64,000 nucleotides of DNA, from positions 19,886,354-19,950,353 of the forward strand of contig OX235272.1 in the NCBI GenBank assembly GCA_944472155.2, in the 5' to 3' direction. Position numbers and translations under genes: made by a program. The notes below the pieces were generated by a model. That model was given only the letters and a program-made list of their open reading frames with translations, had not been told where the DNA came from and made no database searches. This document shows positions 44,963 to 57,126 of this stretch, piece by piece. Numbering within the stretch: the stretch's first letter is position 1; each line of letters opens with the position of its first letter. Source of the DNA: Trichobilharzia szidati (Eukaryota; Platyhelminthes; Trematoda; Strigeidida; Schistosomatidae).

Positions 44963-45629
44963 GGAGACAACTGTAAACAGAAAGAAAGATTACCTAACAA
45001 ATCATACTCTTTATTCTGTTGTAATGAAGATTCGGATACAGTACCGCCTGCAATGGCTCTTATCAATGTCAATCGTCTTAGTACACGAAATTTAAATCTT
45101 ATCAACTTGAATAATAATAATGATAATACAAACAAGAAAAGCAACACCTCCAATGTTGACTTACAAATCTCCCATGCTAAAAAGACAAAATCACTTCTTC
45201 TTTGCAACGCCAGAAAATCTCTGCCTGCAATTCATCTTGACTATGATTTGCAAGTGAGTCATAGCAGTGGTACTAGTAGTCTGTCTGATGCTGCAGTTGT
45301 AGGTGTTGATGAACAGGATTATTATCTACAAACTGATAAATTGCTCACCGTGTTTTCAGCTGGTTCAAATGGTCATACTATACAATTTGGACAAACTGGT
45401 GCATCAGCTAGAGATTCTGGTTTAAGTTCACATTCAAGCAATTCAGTAAATTATTCACCGAATTCTACTCAATTGTCTTCGAAAGGAGTGAATACTGCTG
45501 CTTGTCAATTGAATCTATCTCCTACATCGCTGCCGACTCCATCACCAGCACCAGCACCACCACCACCAGTCCCTGAACATGCTCCTCATTCACAGGCTAT
45601 GATTGCACTTGCACGTCGAAAAGAAGGAG
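44963..45629 (+). CDS. unrecognised gene, second coding exon
   Basis: The acceptor TTTTTTTCTTAG precedes GGAGACAAC, which continues the phase-0 frame of exon 1. The donor is GAAGGAG/GTAAGA at 45630, phase 1. The 222 codons read GDNCKQKERLPNK, then an Asn/Asp run (NLNNNNDNTNKK), GASARDSGLSSHSSNS, PTPSPAPAPPPPVPEH and MIALARRKEGG. The Pro-rich run could bind SH3 or EVH1 domains, which is inference. ARDSGLSSHSSNS is the least repetitive segment and the best query for a search. No catalytic or folded domain is recognised. Confidence 0.85.
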
Positions 45630-45689
45630 GTAAGACAGGGTTGCGTTTTTTTTAGTGAATGAACCTTTATTTATTTTTCTGTAATTATT

Positions 45690-47113
45690 ATCATTATTAT
45701 TGTATCCTTTAATTCCTAGAGGAATATACGGCTTCAACCGTGCGTCTCCATTGCTTTCGGTTCTCTGCTAGAATCTTCACCTGGCTCCATGTCTGCCCAC
45801 ACGTTTTCATCTCCTCTTCACATGACCTCCTCCAAGTAACCCACCCTTGCACTGACGACCAACTCGCCGCTTCCCTTTCAGTCGGGTTCCACTCGAGCAA
45901 TGGCTTGTCTAGTGATGTCACTTGATGGTTTCCTCAGAGTATGGCCACCAATCCATCTCCATTTCTTCCTGCCTATTTGTTTCACAATCGGTTCCTGCTG
46001 AGTTGGTTCGCTCATTGCCAGAGATCCCTCTCTGTTGCTGATCTTTTCTGGCCGGGCGGCCATCTGATCTCGAGTGGTGTTAAATGAAGACAGAGCTGTT
46101 AATGAAGGTGTGTAGTTTGTTCGAGATGCTGTTTACGACGTGCAGTGCAAGTCTCTGATCCATGCGTATAGTGAGTAGCACTGACTGACTTCACATTGGA
46201 GTTGAAAATCCGGATCTTATCTTCGTGTTGATGCTGAGTGCTGTTGACTTCCTCCACACAGACTTGAGAGTAGTGAAAGCTTGTCTTGCTTTTCCGATTC
46301 TTGCTTTGATATCCTTGTCAGTTCCGTTCGCCTGTAGTTGAAACGATGCTTCCCAGGTAGGTAGGTAAAAGAGGTTGTTTCTTTCAGGTTCCTCCCATTT
46401 ATGCTGATTGTTGTCTGTTGTTGTTGTTGTTGCTGTTGGTGGTGTTGCCCAGGAATCTTCATCACCGCTGTTTTGTCTATGTTCACCTGAAGGAAGTCCT
46501 ATTTTTGGTGCTTCTTCTGCCAACTTGTTGCTTTTCGCTTGCATATCTTCCAGTTTGTGGGAAATCAGATATATATCATCGGCGAAGTCCAGATCCTGCA
46601 AGTGTCTTGTGTGAGTCCATTTTATGCCTGTTTCCTCATTGCCCGCTGTTTGTCGCATTATGCGATCTACTGTAATCAGGAAAATCATTGGCGTTAGGAG
46701 GCAGCCAACTTGTCTTACTCCTGTCCTCACTTTGAAGGATTCTGTAAGTTTCCCGTTGTGGATTACTTGGCATGCAGCATTGTCGTACAGCTGTTGGATG
46801 AGATGTATAATTGTCGGTGGCACCCGTTGGTAGTAGCGAAGTAGTTTCCAAATCACCTCTCGATCGACGCTGTCAAAGGCCCTTTCAAAGTCGATGAAGT
46901 TGAGATAGAGAGGTGACTGCCATTCCAGGCTTTGTTCAATGATGATCCGTAATGTGGCGATCTGATCAATGCATGACTTGTTTCTCCTGAATCCAGCCCG
47001 TTTCGGTCGAAGTTTTTCATCCAGGGCGGCATGTTTGATTCTCTCCAGGATGATGCGGCTTAGTATTTTGCTTGGGATGGACAGGAGCATAATTCCGCGC
47101 CAGTTCTTTCATT
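45690..47113 (-). mobile_element. RTE LINE: RT palm to 3' end, frameshifted
   Basis: Frame 46191-47090 contains AGFRRNKSCIDQIATLRIII, LNFIDFERAFDSVDREVIWK (motif A), TGVRQVGCLLTPMIFLITVD (motif B with one extra residue) and DFADDIYLISHKLED (motif C, catalytic Asp pair intact). It drifts out of frame after KSNKLAEEAP. A second frame at 46217-46486 carries MNIDKTAVMKI and a Gln run. The 3' UTR ends at about 45690. The endonuclease is absent. Confidence 0.88.
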
Positions 47114-47964
47114 GACTTAAGTCTCCTTTCTTTGGTAAGGTGGAAGTATTTCTTTACGTGAATGTTTATCATAATATAACACAAGGGATATTCAACAGAG
47201 TTGAAGTTGTGGACACATGTAGATGTCGATGGATTTTGTACCGGTAAAAGATATTTCTAGAGAATGTATGCATTGAGTTCTTAATGTCTGAGTTATGGAA
47301 TTTCTGCTTATTCGCAAAACCTGGTGACCCCGTTGATCAAAAGGTTTTCTTACATTTCGGGTTGAAGAGAGACTTGTCTTGAATTTAGTCTGAACCATAT
47401 GAAAATTTAACTAAAAAAATAGGTTTTCGTTCGAATAAATTGTCTTCCCAGTGGTATTATCTGAACTTTTCAAAATTGTAAAATCTTATAATCAATTATT
47501 CTAAAGCATTAAATGAAGTTTAATGGTTAATCCTCATCTAAACATCTAAACTTCGATGTTGATAAATAAGGAAAGACATAAGACGCTTAATACAAGTGAA
47601 CAATAATAAAACTCTGATTATTATACGTCCAGATAGAGGAATCAGTGTAGTTCTCCCAATGAAGAACGAATATGTTACAGATATGCAGTTTAGTTCTGGA
47701 AGTAATCCTAGAATTCAAAATTAATTATTAATCCATGAATTTTAGAATACAAAAGCCTTTTTACCATTACTGTCATTATTATTTACCATTCTTCATATTT
47801 AAACTCAGCTTATCTTCTCTTCAATATTTGACCATACTTTACAATATGATCTGATCACTACATTTTGTCATCACAATTGTTATTACCCATCCCTGGAACT
47901 TACATTCAACATGCCCATAGATTTTTGGTTATATTGTTGTAGTATTCATATTTCCTCTCACCTA
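47114..47964. other. intron, no gene
   Basis: Nothing recognised. Confidence 0.4.
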
Positions 47965-48148
47965 TGTGTCGGTGGCACAGCGGTTAGGACTCTTGCCGAC
48001 CATGTACATGGTCCAGGGTTGGATACCCTGCCGACGCACACCTGATATCAATGGTCGGCCTGCAAAATTCGGGCTACTGATATCACATGCTGAAAATTCT
48101 ATACTTGTATCAAAAATACGGTGTGAAATCAAGCTATAAATAAAAAAT
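47965..48148 (+). repeat. SINE family B, full length
   Basis: Head GTCGGTGGCACAGCGGTTAG, B-box region GGGTTGGATACCC (one change from consensus), body GATATCAATGGTCGGCC, tail GCTGAAAATTCTATAC and CGGTGTGAAATCAAGCTA. Confidence 0.8.
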
Positions 48149-48232
48149 TATAACTTACTCCCTTTGAATTTATATTTTTAGATTATGAACTTTTGTAGGA
48201 ATTTCGATTAACTTCAATGTACATTTCGTCAC

Positions 48233-48765
48233 GAACCAACACCAGCTAGAGAATATCAAAAACTGGAAAGCGCTGAATATGTTTCGCCCTAATTTGGACT
48301 CTTAAGCGGCGCACACCCTCGACCCCATCGGGAATCAAACTCTGAACCCTCAGGGTGGCCACTCAGCAACTTGAGTCAGAATTTGGTGACCTGTGAATTC
48401 TAACTCCTGCCAATTCATGGTATAACGGTGTTTCCAATCAATGCTTTCGACGAGCATCCAATTCACTTGGATATTAGTGAATCCTACTGGCCATGATTTC
48501 TCAGTACGGCTTTAGGATATCCATTCACTAGTCACCAATATAAGAGATTGATATTTATTTTCAGTGCAAATTTCATTACTAGCCGAAAGTCAGCGCTAAA
48601 GGTCACTGAAAACTATGGAGCAATGGCAACCTAAATGTCCTGAGTTTGATGGTGGGTTCGTGGGTGCACAGTACTGAAGACTCCTTTAAAAAAGACGAAA
48701 TAACTGTGCAGTGCTCCTTGGTTTTCGATGATCTCTAGGCGGTACTGGTTAGTGACAAAATCTAC
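48233..48765. repeat. decayed fold-back family C element
   Basis: The minus arm (AGAGAATATCAAAAACTGG ... GGAATCAAACTCTGAACC ... GTGAATTCTAACTCCTGCC) and plus arm (GATGGTGGGTTCGTGGGTG ... TGCAGTGCTCCTTGGTTTTC) flank a spacer with CCAATTCATGG and CAATGCTTTCGACGAG, similar to the spacers at 39 and 53 kb. Confidence 0.65.
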
Positions 48766-48800
48766 ACTGGACTTATATTAATGTTGATTATAAATACATA

Positions 48801-49046
48801 GGCGGGCATCGGTGGCATAGCGGTTAGGACGCTCGCCGACAATGCACATGGTCCGGGGTTCGATCCCCGGCCGGCTCACTCCTTTACCTCGCTAAGCCAG
48901 AACTAAAAGCTGGTGAAGAGGAAAGGTTGGGCATGAGGCTAGCAACCCCATCCTGTGAAAATAATAACCACTGCTACAGAAACTTCAAGTCTCTAGCTTG
49001 AAGCCCTATGTTCCACTGGGGAACGTGAAGGAATTAAAAAAAAAAA
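48801..49046 (+). repeat. SINE family A, complete, 8-bp target duplication
   Basis: AATACATA flanks it at 48793-48800 and 49047-49054. A box TGGCATAGCGG, B box GGTTCGATCCC (48857-48867), CTTTACCTCGCTAAGCCAG, tail GAAGCCCTATGTTCCACT and poly-A. The best-preserved family A copy in the window. Confidence 0.9.
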
Positions 49047-49145
49047 AATACATAAGCAGGTCATTTAAGTGTTTATTCACATTATATCTTATATGCATTT
49101 AAATGACAAGCAATACCAGTATGGACTATTATTCCATCTTATATT

Positions 49146-51985
49146 CATCTGTCTGTCTGGATTCAACATAGAACTTGGCACCGAAGTCCAGCAGTTCGAG
49201 TTGCCACGTTCCAAATAGCACACAAAGGTAGACGGGAGAAGGAGAGAAGAGAATCAATAGAATTTAGATAAGTATAAGACTGAAACAGAATGAGTAATGG
49301 TAGAAAGGAATATGAAAGATTAGAGAGACTGAATACATCTGCGTAAGCCATTGACAACGATTTTGAGCCATGTCACCTATTGTCTCCAGCCATTGATTCT
49401 TAGAGTCCCGAGGCCGGGCCCCAACCCGGAAGTCTGCATCTCCCTACCTGACTCAGTTTAACTGTCAGGGATTTAATAGATTGATTGATGCGATGTTTTT
49501 GTTTGGCCACCGCTTACTCTTTTCCAGCCTGCACCTATATCAGCTAGTAATGCCCGTCTGGGTGGTGTAGGCGATGGTTAGGCATGCGCAGCACGTGGCC
49601 TAACCATCTCAATCTATGTAACTTTATAGCCTCTTCGAGTGATTTTCCCTCTTTGCCCAACACTCTACGCCTAACGTCAACTTTGCTTACCTTATTATAC
49701 CACCTAACGCGAGAAAGAGATCGTAAACATCTGTGGTCAAAAACAGACAATCTCTTCATGTCTTCCGCTCTCAATGGCCACGTCTCACCGCCATAGAGAA
49801 GGACGGAGCGAACTGATGAGCAGTATACACGTCCCTTGGTTGACAGCCGGATGTCACGCCTACGCCAGAGATGTTGTAAGTTAGCGAAAGCAGCCCGAGC
49901 TTTCTGGATCCGTGCTGTGATTTCGTCACCAATCAATCCGTTGGTGCTGATACAACTTCCCAAATAGGTGAAGTGGTCAACATGTTCTATCACTTCACTC
50001 CCTATCACTAAGCTAGGAGTTGACGTAGTCCAGTCCTGTAGCAGCATCTTACATTTTACAGGGGCGAATCGCATGCCAAACATACGAAGATTGCTGCTCA
50101 AGGTGTTCAGAAGACTCTGCATTTTGTCAGCGTCCTCCCCTAACAGGACTATATCACCTGCGTATTCTAAGTCTATAAGACTATTCCCTGGTAACAAGTC
50201 GATTCCTAAGTCATTAAGTTCAGTTAAGGATACTTCCATTAGCATATCTATGATGAAGTTAAACAGAAAAGGGGAAAGTGGACATCCTTGACGGACACCA
50301 CTGGTTGTTATCAATTCAGATGACAATTCCCCATAAGCCCTTACACAGCTACGTGAGTTTGAGTAAAGTGCCTTGATTAGTGCAATGTACTTTCTTGGCA
50401 CTCCCTTCATAGTCAAACATTGCCATAGAACCTCTCGATCCACGGAGTCGAAGGCCGCCTTCAAGTCAAGAAATATGGCAATTGTTGGACGCCTAAAAGT
50501 GTGTCTATGTTCTAGGATCTGTCGGAGAGTGAAGATATGATCTATGCACCCTCTACCTGGCCTAAAGCCTGCTTGATTTTCCCTCGTTTGTTCCTCCCGA
50601 TTTCGGCTTAGTCTGTGCATGATTACTGAGCCTAGGATTTTAGAGACTATGTTCGTTAAGCTGATCCCCCTATGATTATCACATGACGACTTGTCTCCCT
50701 TCTTGAAAATCGGTATAATAAGTGACTTACCCCAGTCTGATGGAACAGTCTCTGATTCCCAGACGTTACCTAGTACCTTAGTTAAACTATATACCAGTAT
50801 GTCACCCCCATATTTAAATACCTCCGGAATAATTCCGTCGGGTCCTGCCGCTTTGCCTCGTTTCAAATTACAGATTGCTTTGGTGACCTCACTTACAGAC
50901 AGCGGGCCAGTGTCTATGTCTCATTCGGGTGTGTGCTGGATGGCGGGGAGGCTCAGTGTGGCTGTAGGCAAGTTAAACTGTTCGTCGAAGTGTTCTTTCC
51001 AGCGTTCGAGGCGTCTATCCTGAGAGCTAATTAAGGAGCCATTTTTCTCACGAATAGTCTCACTTATGATTTGCCTTCTCCCACCCGTTTCCCTGATGAG
51101 TCTAAAGAGTTGCCTAATGTTGCCTATCGCCGATGCTTTTTCCATCTCTTTCGCCTTTGTCAACCACCACTGTTCACGGTCCTTGCGGAGACTTTTCGTA
51201 AGTTTCCTTTTGTGCAGCTTTCGCTCCTCATTGAATTCGGAGCTCGCCGGAATAAGTCTTCTAGCATCTATCAATTCGGATGAGGCAGTCGAAATCCAAT
51301 GGTTTTTACTCACCTTTGGATTTACCTTATTCACAGCTTTTACAGCTGTATCTAAGGCTGATTTAATATTCTTCCAGGCTTCTTCAGGGTGAGCGCAGCT
51401 GTCGAACTCAGATATGTGTTTAGCTAGTTCTTCCTCAAATAGGGACTTAGTTTCCAGATCGAGTTGGGGACGTGATGGGTTTACCGCCAGCTGCTTCCTA
51501 CGTCCGTTCAGTCGTAAGCACACACGAGCGCAAACCAGTGCGTGATCGGTATCTACACACGTGTTCCAGAAGGAGCGACAATCTCCTACCGACCCACGCC
51601 AACGATGGCTTATTGCTATGTGGTCTATTTGTGTCCAGCGTTGGTTTGATGATGGAGGTCGCCAGGTCAAACAGTGTCTCTCCTTGTGTTTGAAGTTAGT
51701 GCTTACAAGAAACAAGTGATTATCTGAACAGAACTGTAGGAGACGGTCACCGTTGTCGGTTCGCTGGCACGGGATTCCGTATGTGCCACCGACATTCTTC
51801 TCAGATTGACACAATTTCCCCACTTGAGCATTAAAGTCACCAGCTAAAACGACTATATCTGAGCGTTTAGCCTTTCGCAGCAAACCAGACAGCTTTTGGT
51901 AGAAGTCATCCTTCGTTTCATCCGAACTGCAGTCAGTGGGGGCGTAGGCGGAGATTACGAAAAGGCATCGGCATCATACATCCCA
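49146..51985 (-). mobile_element. nearly full-length RTE-clade LINE (endonuclease + RT), inactivated
   Basis: One frame runs from about 51985 to 49544. It starts within the endonuclease (FVISAYAPTDC, VLAGDFNAQVG, QIDHIAISHRW, DTDHALV). The RT has GKAAGPDGIIPEVF, FLDLKAAFDSVDREVLW (motif A), SGVRQGCPLSPFLFNFIIDM (motif B) and motif C, then the C-terminal FDHRCLRSLSRVRWYNKVS and [14 protein letters not shown]. Three lesions are visible: an in-frame TGA at 50921-50923 between the domains (PE-stop-DIDTG), motif C read as YAGD at 50164-50153 where the family has YADD, and a frameshift near 49560 before LLADIGAGW. The 3' UTR extends to about 49146. The extreme N-terminus is lost. Related to the SR2-type RTEs of schistosomes. 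Confidence 0.92.
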
Positions 51986-53306
51986 AATACAGTTTCTGAC
52001 ATGAATTTGTTTACCTTCACTCGTTATTTGTGCTCTAAAATTCGTCGATGTGTAACACTGTGGATCTCAAGGAAGAAGAAGTTAATGAAAAAAATGTTTG
52101 CTGAAATCATTACTGTTATAAATATATACTATTTTTGGGATAAGTTAAATTACTGAAAGTAATAATAATAATCATTTAATAATGTCTATTATTAATTTTG
52201 ATAGCACACATGTTATATCCACTGTAATCTGGTGACAATCTATTCACACTCACATTCCACTCATCTGTCGGAATTAATCTTTGATCTTAATGATTCGATT
52301 TTATCAAAAAAAACAGAACAAACAGTACACATTAATCCTGATAACAACAACAACAACAACATTGATTCCTTAACTAACTAACGGTAAAAGCTGAATAATA
52401 ATAATAATATTATTATTTAGTTATCGAAAAAGAGTATTCTTTGTCCAATAATCACTGTTTTAATAAAAAGTTATTATCCCCAAATGAGACATAAAAGAAA
52501 AAAGCTTTTCAGTGCAGAAAATTCTCTTCTTTACAATGATTTCACAGTTGTACAAAATAATCCTGCTTATGCACACAGATTAGAGTAGATAATAACAAGT
52601 ATAGGTAAGGAAAGAAAGAAAGAAAGAAAAAAAGACTATATCTTCAGTATAAAATGATATCATTCTATTTCAAAGATTCTCATCAGATGTACACGACAGC
52701 CTGAAATTACAATGGTTGTAAAAAGTGACACTAATATAAACTTCAATGTTTAAGTGATAGTATTACCGTTCAGGTAGTTTGAAGCTGACGAGAACCTTTG
52801 AAATAGGATGATATCATTTTATGCTGCAGATTCTTCATCGAGATTTATCGAGGGAACCAGTGTATGTTGGCTGTTCATGTTAAAATTATAATGTTAGTAG
52901 GAATATTAAGATGTCATAATATTGCTTTAGATGATTACAAATCAGAAATTGGAAACATTTACTTCTCGATACGAATTTTAAAAATAACAAGCAACAAACT
53001 TGCTTTGTGTGCATTTCCATGGAAAGTTCTATGTTGAAACCGGTCAGTCAATGAAAATAAGTCCTAGATACTTCACCAAAGTAGGTTTGTAATTTTTCAG
53101 TCATTATTATTATTGAAAACATTTATTTCCCAACACAAATTTAAAACAAGCAACAAATTTTAATGAGAAAGTAGGATTTAATGAGTGAATCAAATTCTGG
53201 GTAGTACTTTTCAGCTGAATACTCTGTTTACGGCGATATATGTACCAATAGAATTAACTGACAGACATATTCAAGTGTTGGTTTGTAGGGATTTGATTGA
53301 TTGGTT
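51986..53306. other. no gene; microsatellites and a small inverted repeat
   Basis: Holds (AAC)n at 52346-52362, (AAT)n near 52396-52412, (AAAG)n at 52612-52632, and an imperfect inverted repeat with arms 52651-52690 and 52788-52835 centred on AAAATGATATCATT. Confidence 0.6.
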
Positions 53307-53737
53307 ACAGGATTTTCATCATGAGCTGACATTAGTTAGAGAACCATTGGAAAACCAACAGGGAGTACTGGACAGCTGTTTCCTCCGTCCCTGTTTGGGA
53401 CTCTGCAGCAGTACGCACCCACTGGGATTCGAACCCAGGACCTTCTGGTTACAAGGCGAGTTAGGCCACTGGGACCCGATCCAATGGCCAGCCCATGAAT
53501 TCTAACTTCTGCCAATTCACGACATAGTGCGACCCCTAGCCAATGTCTTCGGCGAGTATTTGTCCTCACACCCGACCTGCTGCACCCTGGATCGGGTCCC
53601 AGTGGCTTAATGGTATACGAGCTCGCCTTGTAACCAGAAGGTCCCGGTGGGTGCGTACTGCTGAGGAGTCCCAAACTAGGACGAAACAGCTTTCCAATGG
53701 TTCTCTAGCTAATGTCAGCTCATGATGAAAATCCTGT
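53307..53737. repeat. fold-back family C element
   Basis: Arms 53307-53482 (minus) and 53589-53737 (plus) share ACAGGATTTTCATCATGAG and the tRNA-like head GGATCGGGTCCCAGTGG as inverted copies. Different internal deletions in each arm show that they have decayed separately. The B box GGGTTCGAATCCC survives only in the left arm. The spacer 53483-53588 resembles those of the other pairs. Confidence 0.82.
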
Positions 53738-53966
53738 GACAGATATATGACTAATAAGTGAATAAACCAAATTGAATCAATCATGCAAAACGATTGGTGT
53801 GAATGTTTTACAGGTTAAGTCCAATTAGATAAAGGGGAAGGGGAATGTCAGATCAAAATTAAGATTGTAATAGATTACGGTTCAGTTACATGACTGCAAT
53901 AAACAATTAATTATCGGAGAAAGAACTTAAATATATCAAGAACTGCAAACTGAATAGTATTGACGA

Positions 53967-54188
53967 ATTTTTATTATTCCCTTACGTTCCCAGTGAAACA
54001 TAGGGCTTCAAGCTAGAGGCTTGAAACTTCGGCAGCAGTGGTGTTTATTTTTACAGGATGAAGTTGTTTGCCTCATGCTCAACCTTCCCTCTTTACCAGT
54101 CTTATTACTGGCTTAGCGTTGGCCTGCGATCGAACCCTACACCATGTGCATGCTTGGTGAGCATTCTATCGCTGTGCCACCGACGCGC
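53967..54188 (-). repeat. SINE family A
   Basis: Tail AAGCCCTATGTTTCACTG and head GTCGGTGGCACAGCGATAG on the minus strand. ATTGAC occurs at 53959-53964 and 54189-54194, a probable target duplication. Confidence 0.82.
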
Positions 54189-54847
54189 ATTGACAATAAT
54201 AGTTCAATAATAAAGCATTTTATAGACTACAGACATGATATTGACGCGCTATCAAGTCATACAGTGTTGTCAGCAGACAAATTAAACAGAAAGAGGCTTT
54301 GCATTTGCGGAGGCATGTGAAACTGTAGTTTATAGACCTGGCCTTTGTGTATAGAAGAAAATGGTGATCACTCTGAATCTACCATTGTAACGTGTCTTAC
54401 TTATTAACTGTTATTATTATTATTATCATTATTAATAATATTTTATTCTATCCTTTATGATTATTATTGACTCATTTAAAACTATCTTTTATGAGTAGCA
54501 TTATCTTAACTCGTTTCATTATTATTCATTTTGCGATTCCTGATATTTTCAAGTTTTTTCCCCAATAACTTATTGTTTATTTAAGTGATGTAACTGAACC
54601 GTAATCTATTACATTCTTAACTTTATTCCTTCATACTCCTTCCCTCATATCTTTCTGAACATGACTTGTAAAACATTCACATCTTTCGTCATTGCACGAT
54701 TCATTCATTCTAGTTTATATACTTATCAGTTATATACATCCAATAGTATATGTATATCCCTGTATGTAGAGAATTCAGTTGAAGAGTTCTACCGATATTT
54801 GATAAATTTACTAAATCTAGCTTTATGCATTTATTCCCATTAATGAA
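54189..54847. other. no gene recognised
   Basis: An (ATT)n run at 54411-54440. Frame 54661-54843 has no family signal. Confidence 0.4.
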
Positions 54848-55206
54848 TTTGAATAAAGCAAGAGCAACAGTTGTTTGTGCAGAATAATATGGTACCATCA
54901 TTTATTTCGTTGACTTCGCATCAGCTACGTACAGCCTAAATAAATTATGAGGTTTATGTACAGAAAAGTTTTAACATACTTGCAAATTTTTTACATGTTG
55001 TCAGTTGACAGAAGGTTCTAGACTTAGTCAACAGTGCTCAGAAAATTACGCTTATATAGTTTTTACACAGGCAGTTCAAGTTTAAACAAAATAAATGTGT
55101 GCATAAATATACATATATATATGCAAACAGCTGATGAGAAGCCAAAAAATAAATGATGATGCCATATTATTCTGTACAAACTACTGTTGTTGTTGCTTTA
55201 TTCAAA
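54848..55206. repeat. MITE-like element with ~79-bp terminal inverted repeats
   Basis: Arms 54848-54926 and 55129-55206 share TTTGAATAAAGCA, CAGAATAATATGG, ATCATTTATTT and CATCAGCT as inverted complements, with a 200-bp AT-rich centre and no ORF. No clear target duplication, so it could also be the ends of a PLE-type insertion. A half copy may lie at 905-965. Confidence 0.7.
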
Positions 55207-55889
55207 TCTAGCTTTACTAACCTTTGTTGCTTGTTTTAAAATCAGAAATCGTCCGAAATTTCAATCAACAAAAAAGGTAGACAAAAAGTAAAATAGAAAT
55301 ACGAGTGCATTATTTAAAGGGTGAATTTCTATCGAAAATGAGTAATACATATGTGGTTTCACCAGGTCAGACGTAATCAAAGAAGCATCCCTAATGTATA
55401 TATCAAAACGACCGGAGTCACGTCTTTTGTCACCTCATAGAGAATTAAAGACATCTAAGTTTATCATACTTGCCTTTGTTTTTGTGTTTGTCTTGTACAC
55501 CAATGAAGTTTGACAGCCATAGAGTATGTGAATAAAAGACACACATTAATTCTAACTTCTTAACTTTTGAGATTGCTGACATTGTTCATCAAGTGTTTCC
55601 TGGCAAGTTATGTGCTGAGACAAATAGAAAAATAAATCTGTTAAATTATTATAATTCCATCAGTGATAAATGTTAACATTACCTATTTATAAAAAAATTA
55701 TTGTCACATGATGTGTAAAACTGTTGTACTGTCATGGTAACAAGAATGAAAAAAATCTATTAGCTATGAAAAATGTTATTTTTTTTTATAGTGATCGTTT
55801 GTTTCATGTGAAAATAGAGCATACAAATAAGCCCTGGAAAACAGAACTTGAGAATTAGGCTAATGCTTGAGCTGGTAACTATGCACAGG
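55207..55889. other. no gene recognised
   Basis: Nothing recognised. Confidence 0.4.
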
Positions 55890-56165
55890 ACGAACTTCCT
55901 CCCCAGAGTTTCAGCGAGAAATTGTGACTAGTGTGACGCCAATCAAGTCAGGTGTAGGAACAAATACTCACCAGTGAGTGACATTGGCTAATACAGACAG
56001 ATTGTCAGAAGTTGGAATTCATGAGTCCTTACGGATTCCGTCGTAGTAGTTGAAGGGTCAACATGCTCGTGGCGTAACTTGAAGGTTGTGAGTCCGATCC
56101 CCAATAAGTAATGCTTTCCTGCTGCCGAAGGGTTCCGAACCAGTAAAGAAACAGCTTATTAAAAC
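55890..56165 (+). repeat. decayed family C spacer and plus arm
   Basis: GACAAATACTC-like ACAAATACTCACC and GACATTGGCTA are the complement of the fold-back spacer. GAAGTTGGAATTCATGAG and a decayed tRNA-like head follow (GTTGAAGGGTCAACATGCTCG read in parts; AAGGTTGTGAGTCCGATCC as B-box region). Confidence 0.5.
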
Positions 56166-56299
56166 TTATGACTAATGCTAAATATTCTACTATTTATACA
56201 GTATCAAAGGTTTCTAGAACAATGTAGTTTTCAGTTGGGAACAAAACATGTGAATTTAAATATCAAGCAAAATAATAAGCATTGTTCACAAATTATTCT

Positions 56300-57126
56300 A
56301 AGTGACAGAGACAATGTTAAGCGCGAAACCTATGACTTGCTTTGTTGTTAATAACATAATTTTAGGCTCTTTTATTTCTACCTTATTTTGTATTTTATAG
56401 TGAACTCCTTCTTAAACATACTTAGCTACCTAAATTATTAACATTGGCTTGATTTTTTGTACTTTACTGTATTCCTTCTTTTGTGTATCTACTGGTTCCG
56501 ACTATATTAGCACTATGAGTAGTACAAAATTTTCCTGTCATTAACCATCATGCAGTTATTAGTTTTGTGGTTGTTTTTTCTTATTTTTTATTTTTTTTCG
56601 GCAATATCAACTGACAATCATTGGTTGTGAACGTCATTGTCAGCCTTAAAATTTTGTATTATGCAAGATTACTCACACTTCCACTACAAACACTGCATTA
56701 GACCTGACAATAAGAAACAAAACAACAACCCTGAAATGTTATTTTATGATTGTTTAGAGTTGTTTCAACCAAATTAACTGATCATCTTGGTGATAAACAT
56801 TCTTAAATATCATTTCATAACTTCTTGTATGACTACAGCTTTACTGTCACCATGCATAATCATATCATAGCTTCCACTACCCAATACTGAGATATTATTA
56901 TATGCTGTTTATTTTCCTTTATACTTCTTGGTACTTTTTCGCATTTTTTAAAATTATTGTGTGTTTTTCCTGTTTTTTTTGCTGTTGGTGTCTTTATATT
57001 TATTATTCTTTTTGAAATACTCCTTTTAAATGTTTGATAAAATTAGATGCAAATATTGTAGACATGTGCTGAAAATTCCACACTGTACCAATAGTACTGA
57101 TCTGGAATAAAGCAAATTATTATTAT
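56300..57126 (+). repeat. family E dispersed repeat, second copy
   Basis: Near-collinear with 5397-6222, with scattered substitutions and a small insertion near 56800 (TTCTTAAATATC). Same orientation and same 3' end GGAATAAAGCAAATTATTATT (GGAATAAAGC plus (ATT)n). Confidence 0.75.

Noticed and set aside
48803..48875. Functional tRNA gene in family A SINEs
   Set aside because: Has A and B boxes, but continues into a SINE body with LINE-like tail and target duplications.
55131..55138. CTGATGAG in the MITE-like element as another hammerhead
   Set aside because: No CGAAA follows at stem II distance on the same strand, and no cleavage triplet pairs with the flank; the opposite arm has CTGATGCG.
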